Positions 19,095-27,377 of a DNA stretch of 64,000 bases are shown here, one piece after another. The position numbers and the translations under genes were made by a program. Under the pieces are notes generated by a model. That model did no database searches, had not been told where the DNA came from, and saw nothing but the letters and a program-made list of their open reading frames with translations. How positions within the stretch are numbered: position 1 is the stretch's first letter; every line of letters starts with the position of its first letter. This stretch comes from Acidobacteriota bacterium. GTDB lineage: Bacteria; Acidobacteriota; Vicinamibacteria; Vicinamibacterales; CAVVIG01. Location: the NCBI GenBank assembly GCA_016195265.1, contig JACPZW010000055.1:1-64000 (forward strand), in the 5' to 3' direction.

Positions 19095-19336
19095 TTGTAC
19101 TTCCCGCTGGCTGTTCCGTTACGAACTCGTAAGCGACCGGGTCAGACTGAGGGCGGCGCGCGGAAAGCAATTCCTGGCGCCACGACGCGGACGGCGCGCC
19201 CGGCCGGATGCGCGCGACAGCCATTACAATCATGCCGTTGACCGATCGCGTCGGAGGCTCTTGAGCGCCGGATTCTCGGATATGGCGATGGCGCCGATGG
19301 CCGGAACGGTGTCGCGCTCGTCGACGTGAAGGACGA

Positions 19337-20410
19337 ATGAAATCCCCAGGGTTCCTTTCTCTCGTGACGATCGTGGCCGAGATCGCGCTGGCGGGCGCGA
19401 CGACATCCACGCAGAGCCGCGTCGAGCCTGTCAACGACCTGCCGAATCCGTTTCGCCCCATTGAAAACTACTTCAAGCTGGCCGAGGGGCGCTGGTGGAA
19501 CTCGACGAGCGCCGTCGATGTCGACGCCGACGGCACTTCCATCTGGGTCGCCGAACGCTGCGCCGAAAACAGTTGCTCCGATTCCAAGCTGAACCCCGTG
19601 CTCGAATTCGACGAATCGGGCAATCTGATCAGAAGATTCGGCGAGGGAATGTTCAATATTCCGCACGGCATCCACGTGGATCGCGACGGGAACGTCTGGG
19701 TGACCGACGTGCAGGGACCAGACGGCCACGACGCCAACCGTAACGGCAAGGGGCACACGGTCTACAAATTCAGTCCCGACGGGAAAGTGCTGTTGACGCT
19801 GGGACGACCGGGCGTGGCCGGCGACGGCACCGGTGGACTGCTCAACGGGCCGAGCGATGTGGCGACCGGACCGAACGGCGACATCTTCGTGGCGGATGGT
19901 CACAGCGAGGATGGCCGCGACGCTTCAGCCGCGATGGTCGCGCGCATCGTGAAGTTCACCAAAGCCGGCACGCTCGTCAAATCCTGGGGCAGGACCGGCT
20001 CGAAACCCGGCGAGTTCAGCAGTCCGCACGGCCTGGCGTTCGATTCGCGCGGGCGGCTGTTTGTCGCGGATACCGGCAACAACCGCCTCCAGATCTTCGA
20101 TCAGGATGGGCGATTCCTCGCCGAGTGGACCCAGTTCGGGCGGCCGAGCGGAATCTTCATCGACAAGAACGACATCTTGTATTGCGCCGATTCGGAGTCG
20201 GGTGAGCCATCGCATCCGGGCTGGAGACGGGGGATTCGCATCGGGAGCGCGCGAGACGGACGCGTCACGTATTTCATTCCGAACGTGGAGCCCGAGCCGA
20301 AGCCGGCGGGCAGCGGGACCGTCGGCGTCGCGGCGGACGCGGCGGGCAACGTGTACGGCGCCGCCGTCAACGCGGGCGCGCAGGCGTTGACGAAGTACGT
20401 CAAACGGTAA
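19337..20410 (+). CDS. Exported NHL-repeat beta-propeller protein (peptidyl-alpha-hydroxyglycine lyase-like)
   Basis: 357 residues from ATG 19337, with GAAGGA just upstream and a signal peptide of about 25 residues. NHL-type blades recur: NIPHGIHVDRDGNVWVTDVQG, GPSDVATGPNGDIFVADGHS, SSPHGLAFDSRGRLFVADTGNNRLQIFDQDGRFL and SGIFIDKNDILYCADSE. The pattern is like the lyase domain of peptidylglycine amidating enzymes, which bacteria often carry as uncharacterised exported propellers. Two Cys close together (CAENSC) may form a disulphide. It is divergent from the sigma54 activator with 242 bp between them. Enzymatic activity is not assured. Confidence 0.75.
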   Translation: MKSPGFLSLVTIVAEIALAGATTSTQSRVEPVNDLPNPFRPIENYFKLAEGRWWNSTSAVDVDADGTSIWVAERCAENSCSDSKLNPVLEFDESGNLIRRFGEGMFNIPHGIHVDRDGNVWVTDVQGPDGHDANRNGKGHTVYKFSPDGKVLLTLGRPGVAGDGTGGLLNGPSDVATGPNGDIFVADGHSEDGRDASAAMVARIVKFTKAGTLVKSWGRTGSKPGEFSSPHGLAFDSRGRLFVADTGNNRLQIFDQDGRFLAEWTQFGRPSGIFIDKNDILYCADSESGEPSHPGWRRGIRIGSARDGRVTYFIPNVEPEPKPAGSGTVGVAADAAGNVYGAAVNAGAQALTKYVKR

Positions 20411-20452
20411 AAACGCTGCCACGGAGTTCACGGTGTTGAGCGGAGTGTTGAG

Positions 20453-20475
20453 CACGTAGGGCGGGTCCTTACGTG
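20453..20475. repeat. Partial copy of a GTAGGGCGGGTCCTT palindromic repeat
   Basis: GTAGGGCGGGTCCTT at 20456-20470 is identical to the reverse complement of 32789-32803, inside the full inverted repeat at 32742-32808. Here only one arm is present, flanked by CACGTA and TACGTG. It overlaps the stop codon of the truncated cytochrome frame. Confidence 0.6.
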
Positions 20476-20633
20476 CGCTTGCCGGCCGCGATCGATTCAG
20501 GCGTGCGCGACGACGGGTTCGCGATCTTTGCCGCCTCGGGATTCCCGCCAAAGCGCGGCATCGTCGGCGGCGTGGTGACCTGGCCGAGGACGAAGATCGC
20601 GGCGAGCGCTATTCCGGTCTGAATCCGAAACAT
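20469..20633 (-). pseudogene. N-terminal fragment of an exported cytochrome c
   Basis: 54 codons from ATG 20633. Residues 1-18 (MFRIQTGIALAAIFVLGQ) look like a signal peptide. The end, NPEAAKIANPSSRTPESIAAGKR, matches the run that normally precedes the YxxxCxxCH haem motif in small cytochromes c. The frame stops at TAA 20469-20471 before any CxxCH, and none was found in other frames downstream. The stop lies in a copy of a palindromic repeat, so insertion or deletion at that repeat probably truncated the gene. The start overlaps the end of the upstream minus-strand gene by 25 bp. Confidence 0.55.
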
Positions 20634-21085
20634 TCGACGAGGTACTCCGGATAATCCGCGTGCAGCAACAGGAACAGCTGGTTGACGAGGTTGAGGCCCC
20701 GCTGGACGGCGTACGCCTCGTGCCGTCCCCGCACGTCGAGCGCCAGCGAGAAGGCGCCGCGGCGGATCGCGCAGGTCACGCGCGCGCGGCGCCGGTCGAT
20801 GCGCCGATGCGCTGGAACGGCGCCGGTCGTGTGATCGTCGAGCATGTCCTTCAGCCGCGCGCCCAGGCCGGGGTAACGGCCGACGCCCGGCAGCAGGCTC
20901 CGAAAGTCGAGCCGATGCGACTTCGCGTGGTACGTGATCGTTATCGGCTGGCGCGTCAGCCAGGTGAATCGGAAATGACGCCGCCCGTTCCGATCGGGAA
21001 GAATCGAGAATCCGCGGAACACGCCGCGCGCGGCGTAGCGCTGCAGCGCGGCCGAGACGGCCTCTGTTCCATGATCGACGGGCAT
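20609..21085 (-). CDS. Protein of unknown function
   Basis: 158 residues from ATG 21085 (MPVDHGTEAVSAALQRYAARG), preceded by GGAGGG. The open frame runs further upstream into the palindromic element, but that extension looks non-coding. The protein is basic, with RHFRFTWLTRQPITITYHAKSHRLDF, LKDMLDDHTT, and a C-terminal helix LNLVNQLFLLLHADYPEYLVECFGF. No signal peptide or catalytic motif is recognised. Codon use fits its neighbours, so it is probably real. Confidence 0.5.
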   Translation of the reverse strand: MPVDHGTEAVSAALQRYAARGVFRGFSILPDRNGRRHFRFTWLTRQPITITYHAKSHRLDFRSLLPGVGRYPGLGARLKDMLDDHTTGAVPAHRRIDRRRARVTCAIRRGAFSLALDVRGRHEAYAVQRGLNLVNQLFLLLHADYPEYLVECFGFRPE

Positions 21086-21182
21086 CGAGTGGCGCGTCCC
21101 TCCCGAATCAGTACCAGACGCATTGACGAGATCCAGCGCAGAAACCGCTGAACCCGTAGAGACACTCGGCCAGCGCGCCTGT

Positions 21183-21477
21183 GGCCACGAAGGCACGAAG
21201 GTACAAAGAAGAACGAAGAGGATTAAGGGCCACAGAGTCACCGAGACACAGAGATGTTCGACGCGGGCGGCCTGCAGAGCAGGCCGCGCTGGTCAGCCGA
21301 ACGCCGGCGTGCAAACGACGACACCCGCCATCCCCTCGTCGCTTGCACACCGGCATCCGGCCGACTGACGCCGCTTCGCGGCGCCGCGTCGAACACAGCT
21401 CTCAGATGTCTTATCTCCGTGCCCCTGTGGCTCTGTGGCCCATTTCCCTCCGTGTCCTCGGTGTCCTCCGTGGTGGC
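21183..21477. repeat. Long nested imperfect palindrome between genes
   Basis: The centre is a loop at about 21321-21335. The inner arms GCCGGCGTGCAAACGACG (21303-21320) and CGTCGCTTGCACACCGGC (21336-21353) match at 16 of 18 positions when inverted. Outside these, GTTCGACGCGG (21256-21266) pairs with CCGCGTCGAAC (21384-21394), and GGGCCACAGAG (21228-21237) pairs with CTCTGTGGCCC near 21431-21441. Weaker purine-rich pairing runs out to about 21183 and 21477. The CACAGAG-type arms resemble dispersed non-coding repeats seen in many environmental genomes. No transposase or protein is encoded in it, so it could be a non-autonomous mobile element or a structured RNA. Confidence 0.65.
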
Positions 21478-21490
21478 ATTTCACGAGCCA

Positions 21491-23449
21491 CTAGTGATAG
21501 TAGGACATCACGCCGGGCTCGATCTTGCCGATCGATCCTGGCGGATACTTCGCGCGATCCCAGAATTCCTTCTTGCCCTGACAATTGATGAGCGACGGCC
21601 GGCCTTCCCTGACGGCCACCTGATAGGCCCGCTCGAGCGCCGGACGGAACTCGGCCGGCTTCTGCACGTACTCGCCGTGCCCGCCGAGGGCTTCCGCCAC
21701 TTTGTCGTAGCGCAGGTTCTCCTGGAAGAGATGGATGGGCAGCGCGTACGGCTCGCGCGCCGCCTGCGTCCACGTGCCCCAGGCATTGTTGTTGTAGACG
21801 ATGACAATCACCGGCAGCTTGTGCTTCGCCATCGTGTCGATTTCCATCAGCGTGTAGCCGACGCCCGCGTCGCCCGTCACGCAGACGATCGGGTGGCCTT
21901 TGTACGCGGCCTGTACGCCCGCGCCGAGCTGCACGGCCGCCGCCACGCCGACCGCGTAACCCACGTCGGGGCCGATCGCGCCGTACTGATAGGCGCCGTT
22001 CATGATTTGCCCGGGCCGGTACGAGCGGAAGAAGCGCCGCGTGTACCGCGCGATGCCGTATCCACCCGACGCGATCGTCGTTTCCTCCTTCGGAATCCTG
22101 CCGTTGTACAGGAAGTCGGCGAGCTCTTTGGCGATGACGGCCGGATGGACCGCGTCGCCGTAGCTCAGCGCGGTCCTGTAGTAGGCGAGGTTCTCGTCCT
22201 CGAACTTCCTGCGCGCCGCCGCGATCTCCGCGATCCACGAGTCGTGCGACATCTTCGGCGCCAGGTCGGCGAGTGCTTCGAGCGCCGCGCGCTCGTCGCT
22301 GACGATGCCGACGTCAATCGGGAGGTTGCGGCCGATGTCCTCGTGCGCCTGATCGATGCGGATGAACTTCGCGTCGGGGCCGAACGCGAACTCGCCAACC
22401 GTCGGCATGCAGTGCTGGCCCACGAGCAGGACGACGTCCGCGCTCGCCAGCGCGCCCGGCGCCGCGTTGGCCGAAAGCGGGCTCGCGTCGGAGAACTGAC
22501 CCTTCATCGCGCCCGATTCGACGACCGGAATCTGTGCCTTCTCGGCGAGGCGCTTCAACGCGTCCCAGCCCTTCGCGTAGAACACGCCGTTGCTCGAGAC
22601 GACGATCGGGCGTCGGGCCGCCTTCAGGAGATCGAGCGCCTTCGTGATGTCCGCCGGCGACGGGTACGGCCGCGCGTCGGTGCGGTACTTCGTCTTGTCG
22701 TAGTAGTACGCCAGCTCGCTCGCGTCCTTGAACTTCGCCGACGCCACTTCGGCCGGAAAGTCGAGGTGGACCGGTTTGGGTACGCCGGTCCGGAGCTGCC
22801 GGAAGGCATAGCCCGCGTATTCGTGCACGCGTTTGGGATTGATGAGGCGCTTGCCGTACTTCTTCAGCCCTTCGGTCGTCGGCTGCTGGTACCCGAGCTG
22901 GATGCCCGCCTCGGTGTCTTCCTGATACATCGCCATGTTGCTCGCAAGCACCAGCAGCGGCGTCCGCGCCGCGTTGGCGCAGGCAATCGCGCAAATCATG
23001 TCAGTGAAGCCGGGGCCTTCGGTGCCGGAGCAGACGGCGAGCTCGCCCGTGCTCCGGATGAAGGCGTCGGCCGCGTGCGCCATGGATCCTTCGTGGCGGC
23101 CGCCGAAGGAGGGAATGCCGGTCGACGCGATGGCGTGAATGACCGGGTAATTGCCCGGACAGCAGAACAGCGCCGCCACGCCCTCCTCTTTGCACACGCG
23201 CGCGAACACCTGCGCGCCGGTCAGGGGAAAGTCGAGCGTGGGCAGCCCGGTGCCGCGCGCCGCGAATTCGGCGGGAATCCTGATCGGCGGGGCGCCGGCG
23301 TCATCAGCGGCCGCCCCTGCAATCGCGCCCGCCGCGCCCGCCGCACTGGCGCCGGCCGCCACCGCGGCTGTTGCGCCGGCTCCGGCGACCGCCTTTTGCA
23401 GAAACTTCCGCCGGCTCAAGGCGGCGTGACCGCCGTTCGCGTTTCGCAC
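21491..23449 (-). CDS. Tat-exported thiamine-diphosphate-dependent enzyme
   Basis: 652 residues from GTG 23449, behind AGGAG; GTG 23494 is an in-frame alternative. [10 protein letters not shown] followed by an Ala-rich hydrophobic stretch is a Tat signal. The body is a three-domain ThDP enzyme of the acetolactate-synthase/decarboxylase group: catalytic Glu near 120 in [15 protein letters not shown], a central nucleotide-fold domain, and the ThDP/Mg site [16 protein letters not shown] ... VYNNNAWG near the C-terminus. These enzymes make or break C-C bonds next to a keto group and are normally cytoplasmic. Export is unusual and, if real, implies folding with cofactor before transport. It is the last gene of the operon with the cyclase, cytochrome and flavoprotein. 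Confidence 0.85.
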   Translation of the reverse strand: MRNANGGHAALSRRKFLQKAVAGAGATAAVAAGASAAGAAGAIAGAAADDAGAPPIRIPAEFAARGTGLPTLDFPLTGAQVFARVCKEEGVAALFCCPGNYPVIHAIASTGIPSFGGRHEGSMAHAADAFIRSTGELAVCSGTEGPGFTDMICAIACANAARTPLLVLASNMAMYQEDTEAGIQLGYQQPTTEGLKKYGKRLINPKRVHEYAGYAFRQLRTGVPKPVHLDFPAEVASAKFKDASELAYYYDKTKYRTDARPYPSPADITKALDLLKAARRPIVVSSNGVFYAKGWDALKRLAEKAQIPVVESGAMKGQFSDASPLSANAAPGALASADVVLLVGQHCMPTVGEFAFGPDAKFIRIDQAHEDIGRNLPIDVGIVSDERAALEALADLAPKMSHDSWIAEIAAARRKFEDENLAYYRTALSYGDAVHPAVIAKELADFLYNGRIPKEETTIASGGYGIARYTRRFFRSYRPGQIMNGAYQYGAIGPDVGYAVGVAAAVQLGAGVQAAYKGHPIVCVTGDAGVGYTLMEIDTMAKHKLPVIVIVYNNNAWGTWTQAAREPYALPIHLFQENLRYDKVAEALGGHGEYVQKPAEFRPALERAYQVAVREGRPSLINCQGKKEFWDRAKYPPGSIGKIEPGVMSYYH

Positions 23450-23533
23450 GGACGTTCTCCTGTTGTTGGCGTTCGACGCGACCGATGATCTCACACCGAG
23501 GCGAGCGTGTGGCCAATCTTTTGCGGCGAGCTC

Positions 23534-24628
23534 TTAGAACACGCCGAGTGCGTTGAACGTCGAGGCCGTGCCGCCCGGCACTCTCGTGAACTGCACGGTG
23601 AGGAGGAAGTCCCACCGTTTGCGCTGCGCCGCTTCCCTGGCGACGTCCTCGAAGTACCCGTTGTCGACGAGCGGCACGCCCATCACCGCGATCGAGAGCA
23701 GATGGATCGGCCGGTTCTTCGCCTCGCCCGGGACGCCGCCCTCGACGCCGGACGGCTGCACGTCGTTGACCGCGTCGCTGCCGAGCAGCACGATGTCGCG
23801 CTGCTTCAGCCACGGCATCGCCGACGCGTGAACCCCCGCGGCTTCGCGCGCGGAGTTCCACGGTCCCAGCGCCGCGCGGCGCGCCCACCGGCCGTTGCGG
23901 ATGAACACCGCGTCGCCACTGCCGATCTTGACGCTCGCGAACTTCTCCCACGCCTCGAGGTCGGACGCCATGATGGGCGTTCCCGGCTCGAGATAGGGGA
24001 CGCCTTTCAGCAGCGGCATGTCGACCAGGACGCCGCGGGTGATGAGGCCCGGGCCCATGCGATCGATCGCGTCCTGCTTGCAGCCCTGCTCGTCCAGGTT
24101 CTGCGGATGGCCGTTGAAGACGACGTTGATGCCGTTTCGTTCCAGGTTGTAGTGGCACAGCGAGTCGAGGTGCGAGTTCGTGCCGTCATGAATGCCGAAC
24201 ATGATGTTGTCCAGCGCGCCGCGGACCTGGTGCGTCACGGGATCGACGTTCGACATCCAGTGTTTCGTCTCGCCGAAGGTGAAGGTGTCGGCCTCCTTCT
24301 TCAGCTCCGCGAACCGCGCCAGCGACACGTAGACGCCGTCTTTCACGAGCCGCAGCGCGCTCAGCGTCTTGTGCGCGGTCACGAGATTCAGCGACCCGCG
24401 CTCGTCCTCTTTCCCCCAGCGGCACCAGTTGGAGAGCTCCTTCTCCATCTTGATGACCTGCTCGTAGGGAATCGGCACTTGTCTCGCGGCGACCTTCGGA
24501 TCGATCGGCGGCGTCTGCCCGCGGCCCGCGGGCGCCTGCCCGCCGGCGCCCGCACCGGACGCGTGGGCCAGACAGATCGCCGTCAGCCCCGCCAATATCG
24601 CGGCCGTAAAAAGAGTGCGTGTCTTCAC
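23534..24628 (-). CDS. Exported cyclase-family metal-dependent hydrolase
   Basis: 364 residues with a Sec signal peptide (1-24). The metal motif of the cyclase/kynurenine-formamidase/isatin-hydrolase family is intact: HDGTNSHLDSLCH at about 147-159 (H-x-G-T-x2-H-x-D-x3-H). Further conserved parts are GVLVDMP, SGDAVFIRNGRW and LLGSDAVNDVQPSGVEG. Members bind Mn or Zn and open cyclic amides, ketones or lactone-like rings. Gaps to its neighbours are 22 bp upstream and 84 bp downstream. Its length exceeds the ~220-260 residues of simple members and fits the long 'polyketide cyclase'-labelled branch. The substrate is unknown. Confidence 0.85.
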   Translation of the reverse strand: MKTRTLFTAAILAGLTAICLAHASGAGAGGQAPAGRGQTPPIDPKVAARQVPIPYEQVIKMEKELSNWCRWGKEDERGSLNLVTAHKTLSALRLVKDGVYVSLARFAELKKEADTFTFGETKHWMSNVDPVTHQVRGALDNIMFGIHDGTNSHLDSLCHYNLERNGINVVFNGHPQNLDEQGCKQDAIDRMGPGLITRGVLVDMPLLKGVPYLEPGTPIMASDLEAWEKFASVKIGSGDAVFIRNGRWARRAALGPWNSAREAAGVHASAMPWLKQRDIVLLGSDAVNDVQPSGVEGGVPGEAKNRPIHLLSIAVMGVPLVDNGYFEDVAREAAQRKRWDFLLTVQFTRVPGGTASTFNALGVF

Positions 24629-24650
24629 ACCAGCCTCCGTTCGCTGTTGG

Positions 24651-25349
24651 CTATCCCACTTTCACGATCGCGGTCCCGATTCCCACGACGACGGGACTGG
24701 CAGGAGCGGCCTCGTCTATCGCCTCGACCACGAGCGCGTACTTGCCCGCCCCCAGCGCGATGCGGAGCCGGGCCGGCGGCGCCTGGGCCGTGGCGCTCAG
24801 CGGCGCTTCACCGTTCTGGTCGGTCGTGACTTTCGACCATTCGTCACCGCCCCCGCGCTGACCCTCGAACGGCAGATTCGCCAACGGGGCGTTGGCTTGC
24901 GTCAGCACCGTGATTCGATACCGCACGGACGGGAGTTGCGCGCCGTCGGACTGGGCGGTCAACGCGATTTCCGTCTCGGCTTTGGCCTGCCCGTCCGCGA
25001 GCACGCCGGGAGCGCCCGTCAGCGTGATCGTGATGGGCAGCGGCGCCTTGACCGCGTCGACGCCGTCCAGCCAGCGATAGACGATGGCCAGTTCGGCGTC
25101 GGACGCCAGCATGGACGAGTAGGGCGGCATCTCGCCGCTGGGGAGTCTCACGTAACTGGCGAATCTTCTCAGCGGCAACCTGGTCTTCGCAATCATCCGC
25201 CCGGCGCCGCCGGCGCCGGCCTTTCCGTGGCAGTTCCAGCACCCGAGGCGATCGACGTAGACCTCCTCGCCGGACGGCGCCGCCTGTTGGGCGGAGAGCA
25301 CCGTCAGGAGCGCGAGTACCAGCAGACCGGCCGACGTCGGCGTCTTCAT
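24651..25349 (-). CDS. Exported monohaem cytochrome c with C-terminal Ig-like domain
   Basis: 232 residues from ATG 25349, only 8 bp after the flavoprotein stop. A signal peptide (1-22) is followed by a short cytochrome domain with CWNCH at about 37-41 and MPPYSSM as a possible Met-ligand region. Residues ~105-232 form a beta-rich domain (ITITLTGAPGVLADGQAKAETEIALTA ...), like invasin or carboxypeptidase-regulatory modules. It is probably the electron acceptor or donor for the adjacent exported flavoprotein, as a separated form of the haem domain seen in flavocytochrome c. The Ig-like tail may mediate docking. Confidence 0.8.
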   Translation of the reverse strand: MKTPTSAGLLVLALLTVLSAQQAAPSGEEVYVDRLGCWNCHGKAGAGGAGRMIAKTRLPLRRFASYVRLPSGEMPPYSSMLASDAELAIVYRWLDGVDAVKAPLPITITLTGAPGVLADGQAKAETEIALTAQSDGAQLPSVRYRITVLTQANAPLANLPFEGQRGGGDEWSKVTTDQNGEAPLSATAQAPPARLRIALGAGKYALVVEAIDEAAPASPVVVGIGTAIVKVG

Positions 25350-25357
25350 CGATTCCC

Positions 25358-26902
25358 TCACGCCGAGATCGTGGGAACGGCGTCCCATCCGCCCTTGGGC
25401 GCCGGCTGCTTCGCCGCGCTGGTCCCGGAGACAAAACCGTACGCGGCGCCGAGGCACAGGTTCCCGAGGTACGTGCAGTTGTTGAAATTGCCGATATCGA
25501 CGCCGGCGGCGAACAGCCCCGGGATCGGCAGGCCGCTCCGGTGAAGGACCTGGCCCAGCGTGTTGACGCGGATTCCGCCATGGGTCGACGTGATGCCGGC
25601 CTGTCCCAGAATCGCGTAGTACGGTGGCTTGTCGAGCACCAGGCCGTGTCGCACGCTGGTCTTGGGAACGGGCAGGGCCCACGTCTTTCCGTTCCTGGCC
25701 GCCTCGTTGTATTCGGTGACGTCGTGCAGGATGGCCTCGGCCGACATCCCGACGCCCCAGTCCTGCATCTGCTTGGCGAGTTCCTGCCAGGTGTCGGCCT
25801 TGGCGGTCGGCGCCCCTGACATCTTGTACGCGATGTACTTGTCAATGCCTCCGAGACCGCAGTTCTCGCACGCGTACTGCTTGTAGACGGCATCGTCGTA
25901 GACGTAGGCGGCCATCGCATCAGGCTGCCGCGCGACCTCCTGGACGCAGTTCTGTTCGCCTTGACGCGTGTACGTTCTGCCGGTCAGCTTGCCCTGCGCT
26001 TCGTCCGTGAAGCGCCGGCCGAACCTGTTCACCGCGACACACCACGGCGAGAAGTACGCGGACCAGTTGGCCATCGGGTTCGTGATCTTTCCGGGCCGGG
26101 CCGGCAGCAGATGGCCGTAGAACGAATCGAAGCCGCCGGTCGACGGCTGCGCGCCGAGTTGCATGGCGGCGAAGAACCCGTCACCGAGGAACGGCGGCTT
26201 GCGATCGTAGAAGCTCGCGTTGCGCTGACGCAGGCTGCCGAAGTGGCGCGTGATGTGGGTCTGCACCATCGTGGCGTTGGTCATCCATCCGCCGGTGGCG
26301 AGCACGACCGACTTGGCGAGGATCCGCGTCAGTCCCTTGGGACCGTCCGCGAGCACCCCGATCACCTCGTTGAGATGGTTGGTGAGGACGCGGACCATGG
26401 CCGTTTCGACCAGGACCTTGCCGCCGCCGCTTTCGAGGGTGCGCACCATGAAATTGACCCACATCACGGGCGCGATCGATCGGCCGGCGCCTGCCCCGGA
26501 GCCGCCGACAGGGGCGCCGATCGATTCCATGAAGTCGCCCCACTTGTCGACGTTCTCGGAGACCGTCCGCTGCACGTCGGGATCGCCGTCGGGCGCGTTC
26601 GCGCGCATGTCCTCGTACTTGCTGTTCGCGACACCGCCCTCGGAATGCGCCGTCGTGCCGCCCGGCTCGTACGCCTTCTCGATGACGATCACGCGCGCGC
26701 CGGATTTCTGCGCGCGCACCGCCGCGGTCATCCCGCCGATGCCGCTGCCGACGACGACGACGTCGGTCCGCAGTTCCTGGGTCGTCGGGGCCTGAGCTGC
26801 GACCTGCACACGCGGCAGCGTGCTGCCGGCGATGCCCGCCGCCGCGCCGGCCAGGAAGCTCCGCCGTGAAGCCTTCGAACCGCTCTCAACTTGTTTCGCC
26901 AT
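25358..26902 (-). CDS. Tat-exported FAD-dependent dehydrogenase/reductase (fumarate reductase / ketosteroid-dehydrogenase-like)
   Basis: 514 residues. SRRSFLAGAAAGIAGSTLP (about 12-30) is a clear Tat signal. The FAD-binding Rossmann motif VVVVGSGIGGMTAAVRA (48-64) is followed by EKAYEPGGTTAHSEGG, the pattern of the fumarate-reductase/urocanate-reductase/3-ketosteroid dehydrogenase family. The C-terminal STHGGIRVNTLGQVL and GLFAAGVDIGNFNN complete the FAD site. Family members oxidise or reduce a C-C bond next to a carbonyl. The next gene encodes a monohaem cytochrome c, a likely electron partner. Codons downstream of the receptor gene are closely spaced, so this is one operon with the cyclase and ThDP enzyme. 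Confidence 0.87.
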   Translation of the reverse strand: MAKQVESGSKASRRSFLAGAAAGIAGSTLPRVQVAAQAPTTQELRTDVVVVGSGIGGMTAAVRAQKSGARVIVIEKAYEPGGTTAHSEGGVANSKYEDMRANAPDGDPDVQRTVSENVDKWGDFMESIGAPVGGSGAGAGRSIAPVMWVNFMVRTLESGGGKVLVETAMVRVLTNHLNEVIGVLADGPKGLTRILAKSVVLATGGWMTNATMVQTHITRHFGSLRQRNASFYDRKPPFLGDGFFAAMQLGAQPSTGGFDSFYGHLLPARPGKITNPMANWSAYFSPWCVAVNRFGRRFTDEAQGKLTGRTYTRQGEQNCVQEVARQPDAMAAYVYDDAVYKQYACENCGLGGIDKYIAYKMSGAPTAKADTWQELAKQMQDWGVGMSAEAILHDVTEYNEAARNGKTWALPVPKTSVRHGLVLDKPPYYAILGQAGITSTHGGIRVNTLGQVLHRSGLPIPGLFAAGVDIGNFNNCTYLGNLCLGAAYGFVSGTSAAKQPAPKGGWDAVPTISA

Positions 26903-26924
26903 GGCGTCACCTCACTGCCAGCGT

Positions 26925-27359
26925 TTACTCAATCGCGATGATGTGCGCGACGTAGACGTCGTACCCCGGCCCGCACTTGCCTCCGGGCCGGTAGCTGCCC
27001 AGGTGCCAGCCGGGTTTGAGCTCCTTGAATCCGGCCACGCCGGAGTAGCTCACCGCCACCTCCGTCGCCGAGGTCGGGATCTTCTGATCCGCTTCTCCTC
27101 CGCGCCCGCCTCGTCCGGGCGGCGGCTCGCGATCCACGAGCTCGGCATCCGAAAACCGGACCTCGCCAGAGGCGCAGTCGCCGACTTTCTTCGCGGCCTT
27201 TGGCGCGCCCTTGACGACCAGCACCTGCCGCAGGTTCACGATCTTGCCGGCAGGCACGATGATCGTGGCGTTGTCGCCGAGCTGCTGGCCGCCAAGTCCC
27301 GCGGGCCACAGGGCGAGAGGAAGGATCGCAGCTCCGAGCAGAATCGACATCTTCTTCAT
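26925..27359 (-). CDS. Small exported protein of unknown function
   Basis: 144 residues with a Sec signal peptide (MKKMSILLGAAILPLALWPAG). The mature part is beta-rich, with ATIIVPAGKIVNLRQVLVVKG, a Gly/Arg-rich linker in the middle and YDVYVAHIIAIE at the end. Two Cys (GDCASG and GKCGPG) may pair. It sits 18 bp after the TonB receptor and 22 bp before the flavoprotein, so it should belong to the same exported pathway, perhaps as a binding or accessory protein. I do not recognise the family. Confidence 0.65.
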   Translation of the reverse strand: MKKMSILLGAAILPLALWPAGLGGQQLGDNATIIVPAGKIVNLRQVLVVKGAPKAAKKVGDCASGEVRFSDAELVDREPPPGRGGRGGEADQKIPTSATEVAVSYSGVAGFKELKPGWHLGSYRPGGKCGPGYDVYVAHIIAIE

Positions 27360-27377
27360 GTCATCGCTCCTTGCACT

